Of a stretch of DNA of 64,000 bases, positions 1 through 9,372 are shown in pieces. The notes under the pieces were generated by a model. The model was not told the DNA's origin. It saw only the letters and a list, made by a program, of their open reading frames with translations, and ran no database searches. The DNA is taken from the NCBI GenBank assembly GCA_934293005.1, contig CAKQYA010000010.1:25777-89776 (forward strand). Reading direction: 5' to 3'. Positions within the stretch are counted from its first letter, which is position 1. Every line of letters starts with the position of its first letter. Position numbers and translations under genes: made by a program. Source of the DNA: an uncultured Bacteroidaceae bacterium. Its GTDB lineage: Bacteria; Bacteroidota; Bacteroidia; Bacteroidales; Bacteroidaceae.

Positions 1-8
1 AAAATAAC

Positions 9-500
9 ATGAAGAAATTTATCTTTGCAATGCTGTTGCTGGCAATTTCAGCAGCTAACGTTCAGGCTCAAAGCCTCTACAAGACAGTATACGACAGAGC
101 CACAGCTGTCGTGAACAACCCTTCATCATCAGATGAAGAGGTACAAATAAACCAGTTCAAGGTGACTGCACTCAACTACATCTCAATGATGGTGAAGAAG
201 CGGGGTATGAATAAAGACTCATATTTTTATGACAGTCAAGCCGTGAACATGGCTTCGTTCGTGACAGACTTCCAAGCTAACCTTGAAAAGGCTCGTGCTA
301 TTTCTCCAGCCAAGCGCAACGAGATACTGAAAATATACACCGACGCAAGCAAATACAACCCTCTATTCAAGGATACAGACAAAGAAAAGGTGAACTGCTA
401 CATAAACGACAAATCGACACTCACACCTTTCTGCATTGACACAAACTGGGAAAAAGCATACGACCAAGCCACAACAATGGTAAAGTTGGCGCTCAGATAA
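9..500 (+). CDS. Small secreted protein of unknown function
   Basis: A 163-residue protein that starts with a clear signal peptide (MKKFIFAMLLLAISAANVQAQ, cleavage probably after AQA), so it is exported to the periplasm or outer membrane. The mature part is hydrophilic, lacks further membrane segments, and contains two cysteines near the C-terminus (CYINDK and FCIDTNW), which could form a disulfide. I do not recognise the family. The start sits 8 bases from the window edge, so its promoter and any operon partner upstream are not visible. A hairpin followed by a T-run lies about 150 bases downstream and would end its transcript. Confidence 0.7.
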   Translation: MKKFIFAMLLLAISAANVQAQSLYKTVYDRATAVVNNPSSSDEEVQINQFKVTALNYISMMVKKRGMNKDSYFYDSQAVNMASFVTDFQANLEKARAISPAKRNEILKIYTDASKYNPLFKDTDKEKVNCYINDKSTLTPFCIDTNWEKAYDQATTMVKLALR

Positions 501-650
501 CGCCCTAACGCACACCATGGCAATGTGTGATGCAAATAGGTTCAACAAGCAAATAGAAAGACCTTAACCCAAATCAAGCAATAAGACAGAGTCGGGTTAA
601 ATAGTAAACACATAAGCACATGATGCAATTCTCTTGCAGTTTAACAAGAA

Positions 651-708
651 AAATGAAACCAGAGACTGGAGTTTTTCAATCCACATGTTTCTGGTTTCAT
701 TTTTTTTA
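651..708 (+). terminator. Intrinsic terminator after the secreted protein gene
   Basis: The arms AAATGAAACCAGA (from 651) and TCTGGTTTCATTT (ending near 703) are complementary and are followed directly by a run of T. It separates the secreted-protein gene from the AraC-family gene; the -7 element of the next promoter begins only a few bases after the T-run. Confidence 0.7.
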
Positions 709-710
709 TG

Positions 711-718
711 TAATTTTG
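711..718 (+). promoter_or_regulatory. Bacteroidetes -7 promoter element for the AraC gene
   Basis: TAATTTTG matches the TAnnTTTG consensus. The expected start point near 725 leaves only a very short leader before the ATG at 733. The -33 half is weak (TTTC around 688). Confidence 0.5.
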
Positions 719-732
719 CCAAATAAACCATC

Positions 733-1641
733 ATGATAATGAACAAACAAGAGATAATGAAAGTCGACTTGACTCATTTCCCAACTGACAGCCGATTTGT
801 TCAGATACCTGGCAAGCTGGCAATAATAGACAATCTTGAAGAAAAGAATTCCGAACACATCGAACAGAAAGATAAGTCATTTCCAATACAACTCGACATG
901 AATGTGTGTTTCTTATGCACATCTGGACAGATTGACTTAGAAATAGATCTTACCAAGTACACTCTCCACGAGGGCGATGCTGCAATGATCCTGACGGGCA
1001 GTTTCTTACGCGTCATAGGAATCAAGGACAGCGCACGCATCGCATTCATTGCCATAAACTCGGATTTTCTGAAATATGTTGGCAATGTGAAAACTGTAAT
1101 TGAACATGTAAACAAAGTGAAACGCATGCCTGTTAGCCACATGGACCCTGACATGATGGAAGAAAGCCTGATGATATACAACGAAATCAAGAAGAAACTG
1201 AGCAATCCTGATTTCAGATTTAAAGAGGAAGTGGCAAAAAGCTATATCCAAATTATGCTTTGCAACTTTTTCGATCGCTTTGTGCTAAAAAATGAGACCA
1301 CGGAAGAACAAGCGCCCAAAAGCAGGAAAGAGGAATTGTTCACGAATTTCATCAAATTGGTAAAAGATAATTATCTCAACCACCGTTCTATATCTTTCTA
1401 TGCAGACAAACTTTGTGTGTCACCCAAATATCTCTCGAGCGTGGTCCATAAGGTAAGCGGAAAATACGCTACAGACTGGATAAACCAGTATGTGATACTT
1501 GAAGCCAAATCTATGCTTAGAATGGAGGATACAAACATAAAGGATGTGAGCAATCATTTAAACTTTGCGAACCAAAGTTTCTTCGCTAAATTTTTCAAAA
1601 AGCACACTGGATACACACCCAAAGAATACAAAGCTCTATAA
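733..1641 (+). CDS. AraC-family transcriptional regulator
   Basis: A 302-residue regulator. The N-terminal two thirds resemble a cupin-like sensor half, and the C-terminal 100 residues are a classic AraC/XylS double helix-turn-helix: ISFYADKLCVSPKYLSSVVHK is the first HTH and IKDVSNHLNFANQSFFAKFFKKHTGYTP the second, with the conserved FF-K-F-K-x-G-x-T-P ending. ATGs at 733 and 739 are both possible. It is followed, after about 145 bases, by altronate dehydratase on the same strand, but there is no evidence that it regulates that gene. The ligand is unknown. Confidence 0.85.
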   Translation: MIMNKQEIMKVDLTHFPTDSRFVQIPGKLAIIDNLEEKNSEHIEQKDKSFPIQLDMNVCFLCTSGQIDLEIDLTKYTLHEGDAAMILTGSFLRVIGIKDSARIAFIAINSDFLKYVGNVKTVIEHVNKVKRMPVSHMDPDMMEESLMIYNEIKKKLSNPDFRFKEEVAKSYIQIMLCNFFDRFVLKNETTEEQAPKSRKEELFTNFIKLVKDNYLNHRSISFYADKLCVSPKYLSSVVHKVSGKYATDWINQYVILEAKSMLRMEDTNIKDVSNHLNFANQSFFAKFFKKHTGYTPKEYKAL

Positions 1642-1786
1642 TGACCTTGATACTATTAGCTTAAACAAACATTCTAAGCGTCATCAACATTTAAATATGT
1701 TGTTCGTTCTAAAGTGAATAATCTATTTCTTTAGCTAACAACATGTTCACACCTTCATGAACGTTTTTAGATTTAACACAAAAAAA

Positions 1787-3334
1787 ATGAAAACAATCAA
1801 GATAAATCCAGAAGACAATGTGGCGGTAGCCATCACGCCTCTCAAAAAAGCAGATATAATAGACGTAGACGGCGAAGTCATCACTCTTAATCAAGATGTG
1901 CCTGCCGGACACAAAATCATGCTGACCGACCTCAACAAAGGAGAGAACATTATCAAATACGGATACCCCATCGGCAAACTAAAAGAGAATCATAAGAAAG
2001 GTGATTTCGTATGCCATGACAATATCAAGACAAATCTGTCGGGACTGCTCGAATATAAATATGAGCCTATTGGAAAGGAACAACTGACAAACCGAGCGTA
2101 TAAACAATGGTTCGGGGACAAAAAGAAGACATTCAAGGGATATCGACGTAAGAACGGAGAAGTGGGCATAAGAAACGAGGTGTGGATTGTGCCTACAGTA
2201 GGATGCGTGAATGGAGTGGTTAACCAACTGGCAAGACAACTTGAAAAAGAAGCTGAAGACAGCCATTCAGAACTCGCCAAGATGTTGCCAGCAGGAACAG
2301 CGAAATTGCGTGTGACAGCTTTTCCACACAACTATGGTTGTTCGCAACTATCAGAAGACCATGAGAACACACGAAAGGTCCTGCGCGACTTGGTGCTGCA
2401 TCCTAATGCAGGTTGCGTGTTGGTAGTAGGCCTTGGTTGCGAGAACAATCAACCAAACATGTTTGAAGAACTGCTTGGTGAATATGACCATGAGCGTATA
2501 CGCTTCATGGTGAGCCAGAAAATTAAAGGCGATGAAGTGGAAGAAGGAATGAAAATATTAAGAGAACTCTACACTATAGCCTCAAATGACAAGCGCGAGG
2601 ACATTCCATTGTCAGAGTTGAGAGTCGGACTGAAGTGCGGCGGCTCTGACGGATTCTCTGGCATAACAGCCAACCCATTACTTGGAGTATTCAGTGACTA
2701 CATCGTGGCGCAAGGTGGCACAACAGTGCTTACAGAAGTGCCAGAGATGTTTGGAGCGGAGACCATATTGATGAATCGATGCGAAAGCAAAGCTTTGTTT
2801 GACAAAACCGTCAAACTGGTGAACGACTTCAAACAGTATTTCATTTCTCATGGCGAACCTGTTGGAGAAAATCCTTCTCCAGGCAACAAGGCTGGAGGCA
2901 TTTCAACCCTTGAGGAAAAAGCACTCGGATGCACTCAAAAATGTGGTAAAAGCGCAGTGAAAGACGTGCTCGACTATGGAGAACGCATCAAAAAGAAAGG
3001 TCTCAACCTACTTTCAGCCCCAGGAAATGATCTCGTGGCATCAACAGCGTTAGCTGCATCTGGCTGCCACATTGTTTTATTCACCACAGGCCGAGGCACA
3101 CCTTTCGGCACGTTTGTCCCAACAATAAAGATAAGCACAAACACTCTGCTCTCCACAGACAAACCTACATGGATTGACTTCAATGCCGGCACTATCGTTG
3201 AGAACGAATCCATGAAGGATGTATTTGAAAGATTTGCTGACAAAGTCGTCTCTGTGGCAAGCGGCGAATTGACTTGGAACGAAAAGAAAAATTATCAGGA
3301 GATTGCCATCTTTAAAAATGGCGTGACGCTGTAA
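1787..3334 (+). CDS. uxaA: Altronate dehydratase (UxaA family)
   Basis: A 515-residue protein covering both UxaA halves: an N-terminal SAF-like domain (about residues 1-90) and the large GD_AH domain with the cysteine-rich motifs NYGCSQL, GLGCENNQP, GLKCGGSDGFSG and ALGCTQKCG. The family dehydrates D-altronate to 2-keto-3-deoxygluconate in galacturonate catabolism and needs Fe2+. I take the ATG at 1787 (MKTIKINPEDN) because family members start there; the frame stays open to an ATG at 1757, giving ten extra residues without homology. No uxaB, uxaC or kdg genes are next to it, so it stands alone here. Confidence 0.9.
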   Translation: MKTIKINPEDNVAVAITPLKKADIIDVDGEVITLNQDVPAGHKIMLTDLNKGENIIKYGYPIGKLKENHKKGDFVCHDNIKTNLSGLLEYKYEPIGKEQLTNRAYKQWFGDKKKTFKGYRRKNGEVGIRNEVWIVPTVGCVNGVVNQLARQLEKEAEDSHSELAKMLPAGTAKLRVTAFPHNYGCSQLSEDHENTRKVLRDLVLHPNAGCVLVVGLGCENNQPNMFEELLGEYDHERIRFMVSQKIKGDEVEEGMKILRELYTIASNDKREDIPLSELRVGLKCGGSDGFSGITANPLLGVFSDYIVAQGGTTVLTEVPEMFGAETILMNRCESKALFDKTVKLVNDFKQYFISHGEPVGENPSPGNKAGGISTLEEKALGCTQKCGKSAVKDVLDYGERIKKKGLNLLSAPGNDLVASTALAASGCHIVLFTTGRGTPFGTFVPTIKISTNTLLSTDKPTWIDFNAGTIVENESMKDVFERFADKVVSVASGELTWNEKKNYQEIAIFKNGVTL

Positions 3335-3348
3335 TTATATTCATTATC

Positions 3349-3393
3349 ATGAGTGGCATCTGGCACAGACAATCTGGGACAAATGCCACTCAT
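3349..3393 (+). terminator. Stem-loop downstream of uxaA
   Basis: Perfect 11-bp arms ATGAGTGGCAT (3349-3359) and ATGCCACTCAT (3383-3393). No long T-run follows, so it may be a weak terminator or an mRNA 3'-end stabiliser. Confidence 0.4.
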
Positions 3394-3456
3394 ATACATC
3401 ATTTGCGACTGGCCACATGACACAAAACACTCTTTTTGGAAGTAAAGACAAGTAAA

Positions 3457-3489
3457 TTGTTATACTATCGTTTTTTTTCACTACCTTTG
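3457..3489 (+). promoter_or_regulatory. Promoter of the pyrBI-ileS-lspA group
   Basis: TTGT (3457-3460) and TACCTTTG (3482-3489) are spaced 21 bp, close to the Bacteroidetes consensus. The predicted start near 3496 leaves a leader of about 34 bases before the preferred pyrB start. I see no clear attenuator in it. Confidence 0.55.
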
Positions 3490-3529
3490 CACGAATTTTA
3501 CGTTGAACAATAATAATCACGATTATTAT

Positions 3530-4477
3530 ATGGAAAATAGAAGCATTGTTTCAATAGCCGACTACACTAAAGAGAAGATACAATATCTGCTCAACATGGC
3601 TACAGAGTTTGAAGCTCATCCCAACCGCCAGCTCCTCAAAGGAAAGGTGGTGGCAACTCTTTTCTTTGAACCTTCCACACGCACTCGACTCTCTTTTGAG
3701 ACTGCAGCAAACAGACTGGGAGCACGTGTAATCGGATTCAGTGACCCTAAAGCGACAAGTTCGTCAAAAGGTGAAACACTGAAAGACACGATAAAGATGG
3801 TGAGCAACTACGCTGACGTCATTGTGATGAGACACAAATTGGAAGGAGCGGCCCTTTATGCAAGCGAGGTAACAGATGTGCCCATTATCAATGCCGGTGA
3901 CGGTTCTAACCTGCACCCTTCACAAACAATGCTTGACCTTTATTCCATTTACAAGACCCAAGGCACTCTGGAAAATCTGAATATATACATGGTGGGCGAC
4001 CTTAAATATGGACGCACAGTGCACTCGTTGCTCATGTCCATGCGCCAGTACAATCCAACATTCCACTTTATTGCGCCAAAAGAACTTGAGATGCCAGAAG
4101 AGTACAAACTTTACTGCCAGCAGATGAACATAAGATATGTTGAGCAGCAAGACTTCACAGAAGACACCATATCTGACGCTGACATTCTCTACATGACACG
4201 AGTGCAACGTGAAAGGTTCACAGACTTGATGGAATATGAAAGAGTGAAAGACGCTTACATACTAAAGGCAGACATGCTTGGCAAATGCAAAGACAACATG
4301 AAGATATTGCATCCACTGCCACGCGTGAACGAAATCGAGTATGATGTTGACGACAGTAAGCACGCATACTATTTCGACCAAGCACAAAACGGACTGTATG
4401 CCCGCGAAGCTCTTATATGCGACGTTCTGGGCATCACACTCGATGACATCAAAAATGACAAAACCATCATCGGATAA
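3530..4477 (+). CDS. pyrB: Aspartate carbamoyltransferase catalytic subunit
   Basis: Catalyses carbamoyl phosphate + L-aspartate to N-carbamoylaspartate, the committed step of pyrimidine synthesis. The carbamoyl-phosphate motif STRTRLSFE, the DGSNLHPSQTMLDL motif and the aspartate-binding region LHPLPRVNEI are all present. About 315 residues from ATG 3530 (MENRSIVSIADY), which matches the usual family N-terminus; the frame extends to an ATG at 3503. The regulatory subunit gene pyrI follows 19 bases later, so the enzyme is expected to be the allosteric PyrB/PyrI dodecamer type. Confidence 0.95.
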   Translation: MENRSIVSIADYTKEKIQYLLNMATEFEAHPNRQLLKGKVVATLFFEPSTRTRLSFETAANRLGARVIGFSDPKATSSSKGETLKDTIKMVSNYADVIVMRHKLEGAALYASEVTDVPIINAGDGSNLHPSQTMLDLYSIYKTQGTLENLNIYMVGDLKYGRTVHSLLMSMRQYNPTFHFIAPKELEMPEEYKLYCQQMNIRYVEQQDFTEDTISDADILYMTRVQRERFTDLMEYERVKDAYILKADMLGKCKDNMKILHPLPRVNEIEYDVDDSKHAYYFDQAQNGLYAREALICDVLGITLDDIKNDKTIIG

Positions 4478-4496
4478 CTTTTAGACATCGATTATT

Positions 4497-4952
4497 ATGG
4501 AGAACAACAAAGAACACATGATGGTCGCAGCCATTGAAAACGGCTCCGTCATCGATCACATACCAACTGACAAACTGTTTACTGTGGCCCAACTGCTAAA
4601 TTTAGAAGAAAGCAATGCAGAAGTTGTCATTGCCAATAACCTGAAAAGCCAGGTGATGGGACGCAAAGGACTGATAAAAATCTCTGGTAAATTCTTTTCT
4701 GAAGAAGAGATAAGCCAATTGGCTGTGGTATGCCCAAACATACGTGTGGTAGTCATCAAAGACTACAAGGTGACTGAAAAAATCGAAGTCACTCTTCCTG
4801 AAACGCTCACAAACATCGTGAAGTGCGCCAACCCTGTGTGCATCACCAATAATGAGCCAATGAAAACAGTGTTCTATCGCAAGGACTTGCAGACACTCAA
4901 ATGCAAATACTGCGGCAAGGAACAGAAATTGAAAGATATAAAATTAAAATAA
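4497..4952 (+). CDS. pyrI: Aspartate carbamoyltransferase regulatory subunit
   Basis: A 151-residue PyrI. The N-terminal nucleotide-binding domain carries the conserved IENGSVIDHIP start, and the C-terminal zinc domain has the four cysteines in the order C-x4-C (CANPVC) and C-x2-C (CKYC). These bind the zinc that links it to PyrB. Its stop codon TAA shares one base with the ATG of ileS (TAATG), indicating translational coupling of pyrimidine and isoleucyl-tRNA synthetase genes. Confidence 0.95.
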   Translation: MENNKEHMMVAAIENGSVIDHIPTDKLFTVAQLLNLEESNAEVVIANNLKSQVMGRKGLIKISGKFFSEEEISQLAVVCPNIRVVVIKDYKVTEKIEVTLPETLTNIVKCANPVCITNNEPMKTVFYRKDLQTLKCKYCGKEQKLKDIKLK

Positions 4953-7900
4953 TGAAATTCACAGAAAGAACAAAACTCAACCTCTCAAACGTTAACAAAG
5001 AGGTGCTTGAAGAATGGAACAAAGAAGACATGTTCCATAAAAGCATAGATGACCGTGAGGGCTGCCCACAGTTCATCTTCTTCGAAGGTCCACCATCGGC
5101 TAATGGACATCCTGGCATCCACCATGTAATGGGACGCACCATCAAAGACACTTTCCTTCGCTACAAAACAATGCAAGGGTTCCAAGTGAAACGCAAAGCA
5201 GGATGGGACACTCACGGACTTCCTGTAGAACTCTCCGTGGAGAAATCATTAGGAATCACAAAAGAAGACATAGGCAAGAAAATCAGCGTGGACGACTATA
5301 ATGACGCTTGCCGAAAAAATGTGATGATGTATACAAGTGAATGGACCGAACTGACTGACAAAATGGGTTATTGGGTCGATCTGGAACACCCATACATCAC
5401 ATACGACAACAAATACATAGAGACCTTATGGTATTTGCTCAAGCAGCTGTACAACAAAGGCCTTCTCTACAAAGGATACACCATCCAGCCATACTCACCA
5501 GCAGCAGGCACAGGACTTTCATCTCATGAACTAAATCAGCCAGGATGTTATCGCGACGTCAAGGACACCACTGTTACAGCTCAATTCAAGATTACAGATG
5601 CAGCTGCTAATAACGCAAGCCTTCCTGTGTACATATTAGCATGGACAACCACTCCATGGACTCTGCCATCAAATACAGCACTTTGCGTTGGCCCTAAAAT
5701 CGACTACGTAGCCATCAAGGGCCAGAACCCTTATAGCGGCGAGGAAGCAATATATATATTGGCTGAGTCGCGACTGTCCGCATATTTTGTTGCAGAAAAA
5801 GACAAAAATGGCAATGAGAAACCATTGGAAATCGTATGGCGCGGCAAAGGAACAGACCTCACAGGCTTGCACTATGAGCAGCTCATGCCATGGATCAAGC
5901 CATGCGCTATAGAAAACAACAAGGTGGTTGACAAGACATCTGAGGCTTTCAGAGTAATCCCTGGCGATTATGTGACAACTGAAGATGGTACAGGCATCGT
6001 GCACATAGCACCTACATTCGGAGCCGACGATGCCAAAGTGGCAAAAGATGCAGGCATACCATCACTCTTCGTGATTGACAAGGCTGGCGACACTCGTCCA
6101 ATGGTTGACTTCACAGGTAAATATTTCTTGAAGGACGACATGAACGAAGAGTTTGTATCATTATGCGTAAGAGATAGTTATTGGAAACATGCTGGAGACT
6201 TTGTAAAGAATGCATACGACCCTAAATACAATATAGATGGTAAGTATGACGAAAAAGCAGCTACAAAGGACATGGACCTCAACGTGGTGCTCTGCCTCGA
6301 GATGAAAGAAGCTGGCTCAGCCTTTAAGATAGAAAAGCATGTGCACAACTACCCACACTGTTGGCGCACAGACAAGCCAGTGCTATACTACCCTCTCGAT
6401 TCATGGTTCATCCGCTCAACAGCAAAGAAAGACCGCATGTTCGAGCTGAACAAGACTATTCAGTGGAAACCAGAAAGCACGGGCACAGGACGCTTTGGCA
6501 AATGGCTTGAGAACCTCAACGACTGGAATCTTTCACGTTCAAGATATTGGGGCACCCCACTTCCTATCTGGCGCAATAGAGATACACGCGAAGAAATATG
6601 CATAGGAAGCGTTGAAGAACTGTACGGAGAAATAGAGAAATCAGTTGCTGCCGGAATAATGGCTTCAAACCCTCTGAAGGACAAAGGGTTTGTGCCAGGC
6701 AACATGGATCAGGCAAACTACAACAAGATCGATTTACATCGACCTTATGTAGATGACATTAAACTTGTTTCAGATAAAGGCAACGTCCTCACACGCGAGC
6801 TTGACCTCATTGACGTGTGGTTTGACTCTGGAGCAATGCCATATGCACAGATACACTATCCTTTCGAAAACAAAGAGCTTATTGATGAACATAAGGCATA
6901 TCCTGCCGACTTCATCGCAGAAGGCGTAGACCAAACACGCGGATGGTTCTTCACCCTTCATGCCATAGCCACAATGGTGTTCGATTCAGTTGCCTACAAA
7001 GCGGTAATATCTAATGGACTCGTGCTCGACAAAAACGGCATCAAGATGTCAAAGCGCTTAGGCAATGTTATCAATCCGTTTGATTGTATCGACACATATG
7101 GAGCAGATGCGGTAAGATGGTACATGATCACAAACTCATCTCCATGGGACAACCTTTCATTTGACCCAGAAGGAGTGAAAGAAGTGACAAGCCAATTTTT
7201 CATCAAGTTGCAACAGGCTTATTCATTCTTCACAATGTATGCAAATGTAGATGGGTTCGATTACAAGGAGGATGACATAGAATATTGCAAACGACCAGAC
7301 TTCGACCGTTGGCTTCTCTCAGAATTAAACTCACTTGTGAAGAACGTCAGGACTTATCTGGATGACTTCGACCCCACTCCTGCTGGACGACTCATACAGT
7401 CATTTGTAATTGACAACCTTTCCAATTGGTATATACGCCTGAACAAGCAGCGATTCTGGGGAGGCGACATGACAGACGACAAGTTGTCAGCTTATCAGAC
7501 ACTCTATATCTGCCTCGACACATTAAGTCGTCTCATTGCTCCAATAGCGCCATTCTATGCAGACCAATTGTTCCGCGACTTAAACAACGCAACAGGCAAG
7601 GATAACAGCAAAAGTGTGCATCTTGCAAAATATCCAGAATGCTGCGAGAATCAGATTGACTCAGAACTCGAAGCGGCAATGGAAGCGGCAATGAAGGTTA
7701 CGTCTATGGGACTGTCAATACGCAAGAAAGTGAAGATTCCCGTTATCCAAGCACTTCACACCATCGCCATACCAGACACAGATGCCGTGATGAGCGCACG
7801 AATCGAACGCATGAAATCTATCATCACCAAGGAAGTCAATGTGAAAGATCTTCAACTGATGGACGGTTCAATGCTTGTGAAAAACGTGAAATGCAATTTC

Positions 7901-8398
7901 CGAGTGATGGGCAAGAAATTTGGCAAGATGATGAAAGCAGTCAGCAACGCTGTGGCTTCCATGACACAAAGCCAGATTGCCGAACTTGAATCAAATGGAA
8001 AAGTCGCTCTTATGGCTGATGGCCAAGAAGCAGTCATCGACATATCAGATGTTGACATCATGTCACAAGACATTCCTGGGTGGAGTGTGGCAAACGAAGG
8101 CGTGACAACCGTTGCGCTTGACATCACCATCACCCCTGAGCTCAAGAATGAAGGCAATGCTCGAAAGATAATCAAACAGATACAGAACTTGCGCAAGACC
8201 CAAGGATTTGAGATAACAGACCGTGTCAAAGTCGTTATCACAAACACTCCAGAGACAGAGGCCGTGCTATCCTCATTCAAGGAGAACATCGCATCTCAGG
8301 TTCTTGCCAACTCTATCGAACTTGGGAATCCATCAGGCGAGCCTATTGAGTTTGACGATTTCAAAGCAACTATCATTGTTGAGAAATCTCAAGCTTAA
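4952..8398 (+). CDS. ileS: Isoleucyl-tRNA synthetase, type 2, with altered HIGH motif
   Basis: A 1148-residue class I synthetase that charges tRNA-Ile. It has the Rossmann core, the editing CP1 domain (TTTPWTLPSN, GTGIVHIAPTFGADD), KMSKR (GIKMSKRLGN) and a long C-terminal anticodon-binding region ending in a DUF5915-like part, as in the eukaryotic-like type 2 enzymes. Where other type 2 enzymes read HxGH, this one reads G-I-H-H (residues 55-58, bases 5114-5125). The ATG at 4952 overlaps the pyrI stop and gives the normal N-terminus (MKFTERTKLN); the frame is open further into pyrI to 4901. The lspA gene follows 38 bases later. Confidence 0.96.
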   Translation: MKFTERTKLNLSNVNKEVLEEWNKEDMFHKSIDDREGCPQFIFFEGPPSANGHPGIHHVMGRTIKDTFLRYKTMQGFQVKRKAGWDTHGLPVELSVEKSLGITKEDIGKKISVDDYNDACRKNVMMYTSEWTELTDKMGYWVDLEHPYITYDNKYIETLWYLLKQLYNKGLLYKGYTIQPYSPAAGTGLSSHELNQPGCYRDVKDTTVTAQFKITDAAANNASLPVYILAWTTTPWTLPSNTALCVGPKIDYVAIKGQNPYSGEEAIYILAESRLSAYFVAEKDKNGNEKPLEIVWRGKGTDLTGLHYEQLMPWIKPCAIENNKVVDKTSEAFRVIPGDYVTTEDGTGIVHIAPTFGADDAKVAKDAGIPSLFVIDKAGDTRPMVDFTGKYFLKDDMNEEFVSLCVRDSYWKHAGDFVKNAYDPKYNIDGKYDEKAATKDMDLNVVLCLEMKEAGSAFKIEKHVHNYPHCWRTDKPVLYYPLDSWFIRSTAKKDRMFELNKTIQWKPESTGTGRFGKWLENLNDWNLSRSRYWGTPLPIWRNRDTREEICIGSVEELYGEIEKSVAAGIMASNPLKDKGFVPGNMDQANYNKIDLHRPYVDDIKLVSDKGNVLTRELDLIDVWFDSGAMPYAQIHYPFENKELIDEHKAYPADFIAEGVDQTRGWFFTLHAIATMVFDSVAYKAVISNGLVLDKNGIKMSKRLGNVINPFDCIDTYGADAVRWYMITNSSPWDNLSFDPEGVKEVTSQFFIKLQQAYSFFTMYANVDGFDYKEDDIEYCKRPDFDRWLLSELNSLVKNVRTYLDDFDPTPAGRLIQSFVIDNLSNWYIRLNKQRFWGGDMTDDKLSAYQTLYICLDTLSRLIAPIAPFYADQLFRDLNNATGKDNSKSVHLAKYPECCENQIDSELEAAMEAAMKVTSMGLSIRKKVKIPVIQALHTIAIPDTDAVMSARIERMKSIITKEVNVKDLQLMDGSMLVKNVKCNFRVMGKKFGKMMKAVSNAVASMTQSQIAELESNGKVALMADGQEAVIDISDVDIMSQDIPGWSVANEGVTTVALDITITPELKNEGNARKIIKQIQNLRKTQGFEITDRVKVVITNTPETEAVLSSFKENIASQVLANSIELGNPSGEPIEFDDFKATIIVEKSQA

Positions 8399-8436
8399 CA
8401 TGAAATCATTTTATTGTAACAAAAGATTGGATATAA

Positions 8437-9057
8437 ATGTCACAAAAGACTAAATATATACTTTCTATCGCTATTTTCATCTCCGTTCTTGTCATTGACC
8501 AAATAATCAAGGTCTCTGTCAAGACGGGGATGTATATTGGGGAACGCATAGAAATAACCAACTGGTTCAGCCTTCTGTTTGTAGAAAACAACGGAATGGC
8601 ATTTGGATGGGAAATCATGGGAGGCAAACTCGTTCTCACTCTATTTCGCATCATTGCCATAGCTCTAATTGGATGGTTTATTTGCAGCGAGATAAAAAAA
8701 AGTCAGCCAGCAGGATACATCGCATGCCTCACACTCATAGCGGCAGGTGCAGCTGGCAATATTATTGACTGCATATTCTATGGCATGATATTCAACAATC
8801 CACCAAGGCCCTCAGTGGCAGAATTAGTTCCCTATGGCGAAGGATATGGGCAATTGCTTTATGGCAGAGTTGTGGATATGTTCTACTTCCCCCTCGTTGA
8901 ATGGGACATGCCTGATTGGGTTCCCATCTATAGCGGCGAACATTGCGTGTTCTTCTCGCCTATCTTTAATTTTGCCGATGCAGCCATATCATGCGGCATT
9001 ATTGCATTGCTGATATTCTACAACAAGAAGCTTGCTGGTCTTAAATTCAATTTTTAG
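8437..9057 (+). CDS. lspA: Lipoprotein signal peptidase II
   Basis: A 206-residue inner-membrane aspartyl protease that removes signal peptides from diacylglyceryl-modified prolipoproteins. Four membrane segments, the motif NNGMAFG (about residues 51-57), and the two catalytic aspartates in NIIDCIFYG and FNFADAAIS are visible. It is longer than the enterobacterial enzyme because of a loop of about 60 residues between the two catalytic aspartates, common in Bacteroidetes. Located behind ileS, an arrangement also common in other phyla, and just before a lipoprotein gene. Confidence 0.95.
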   Translation: MSQKTKYILSIAIFISVLVIDQIIKVSVKTGMYIGERIEITNWFSLLFVENNGMAFGWEIMGGKLVLTLFRIIAIALIGWFICSEIKKSQPAGYIACLTLIAAGAAGNIIDCIFYGMIFNNPPRPSVAELVPYGEGYGQLLYGRVVDMFYFPLVEWDMPDWVPIYSGEHCVFFSPIFNFADAAISCGIIALLIFYNKKLAGLKFNF

Positions 9058-9372
9058 GCTACTGCGCAGTCTTCTCGCATAAGCATTACAATTATAGTTC
9101 AATCAAAAGGTGCATTTGGACACACAAAACAAGTTCGTCACCTTTAACATCTCAATTAAGCCAAGACTGCTGACAGATTAAATCAACTTTGATTGCTCAC
9201 TTATAGAAAGTGTAATAAATCCAGCAGCTTGGCCAATTTATTGATAATAAAATCCAAGTGTTAAACCATCCATTCATGTCTTAGAACAATACACAACCAA
9301 ACTACTGATATTGATGAGGTTTATTAAATGATAACTTTTGACAGAACGTTTCTCTTAACCAAGCACTTTTCA
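9058..9372. other. Intergenic region with no recognised feature
   Basis: About 315 AT-rich bases between lspA and the DUF4296 gene. I see no conserved ORF, no tRNA and no clear promoter or terminator. Confidence 0.4.
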
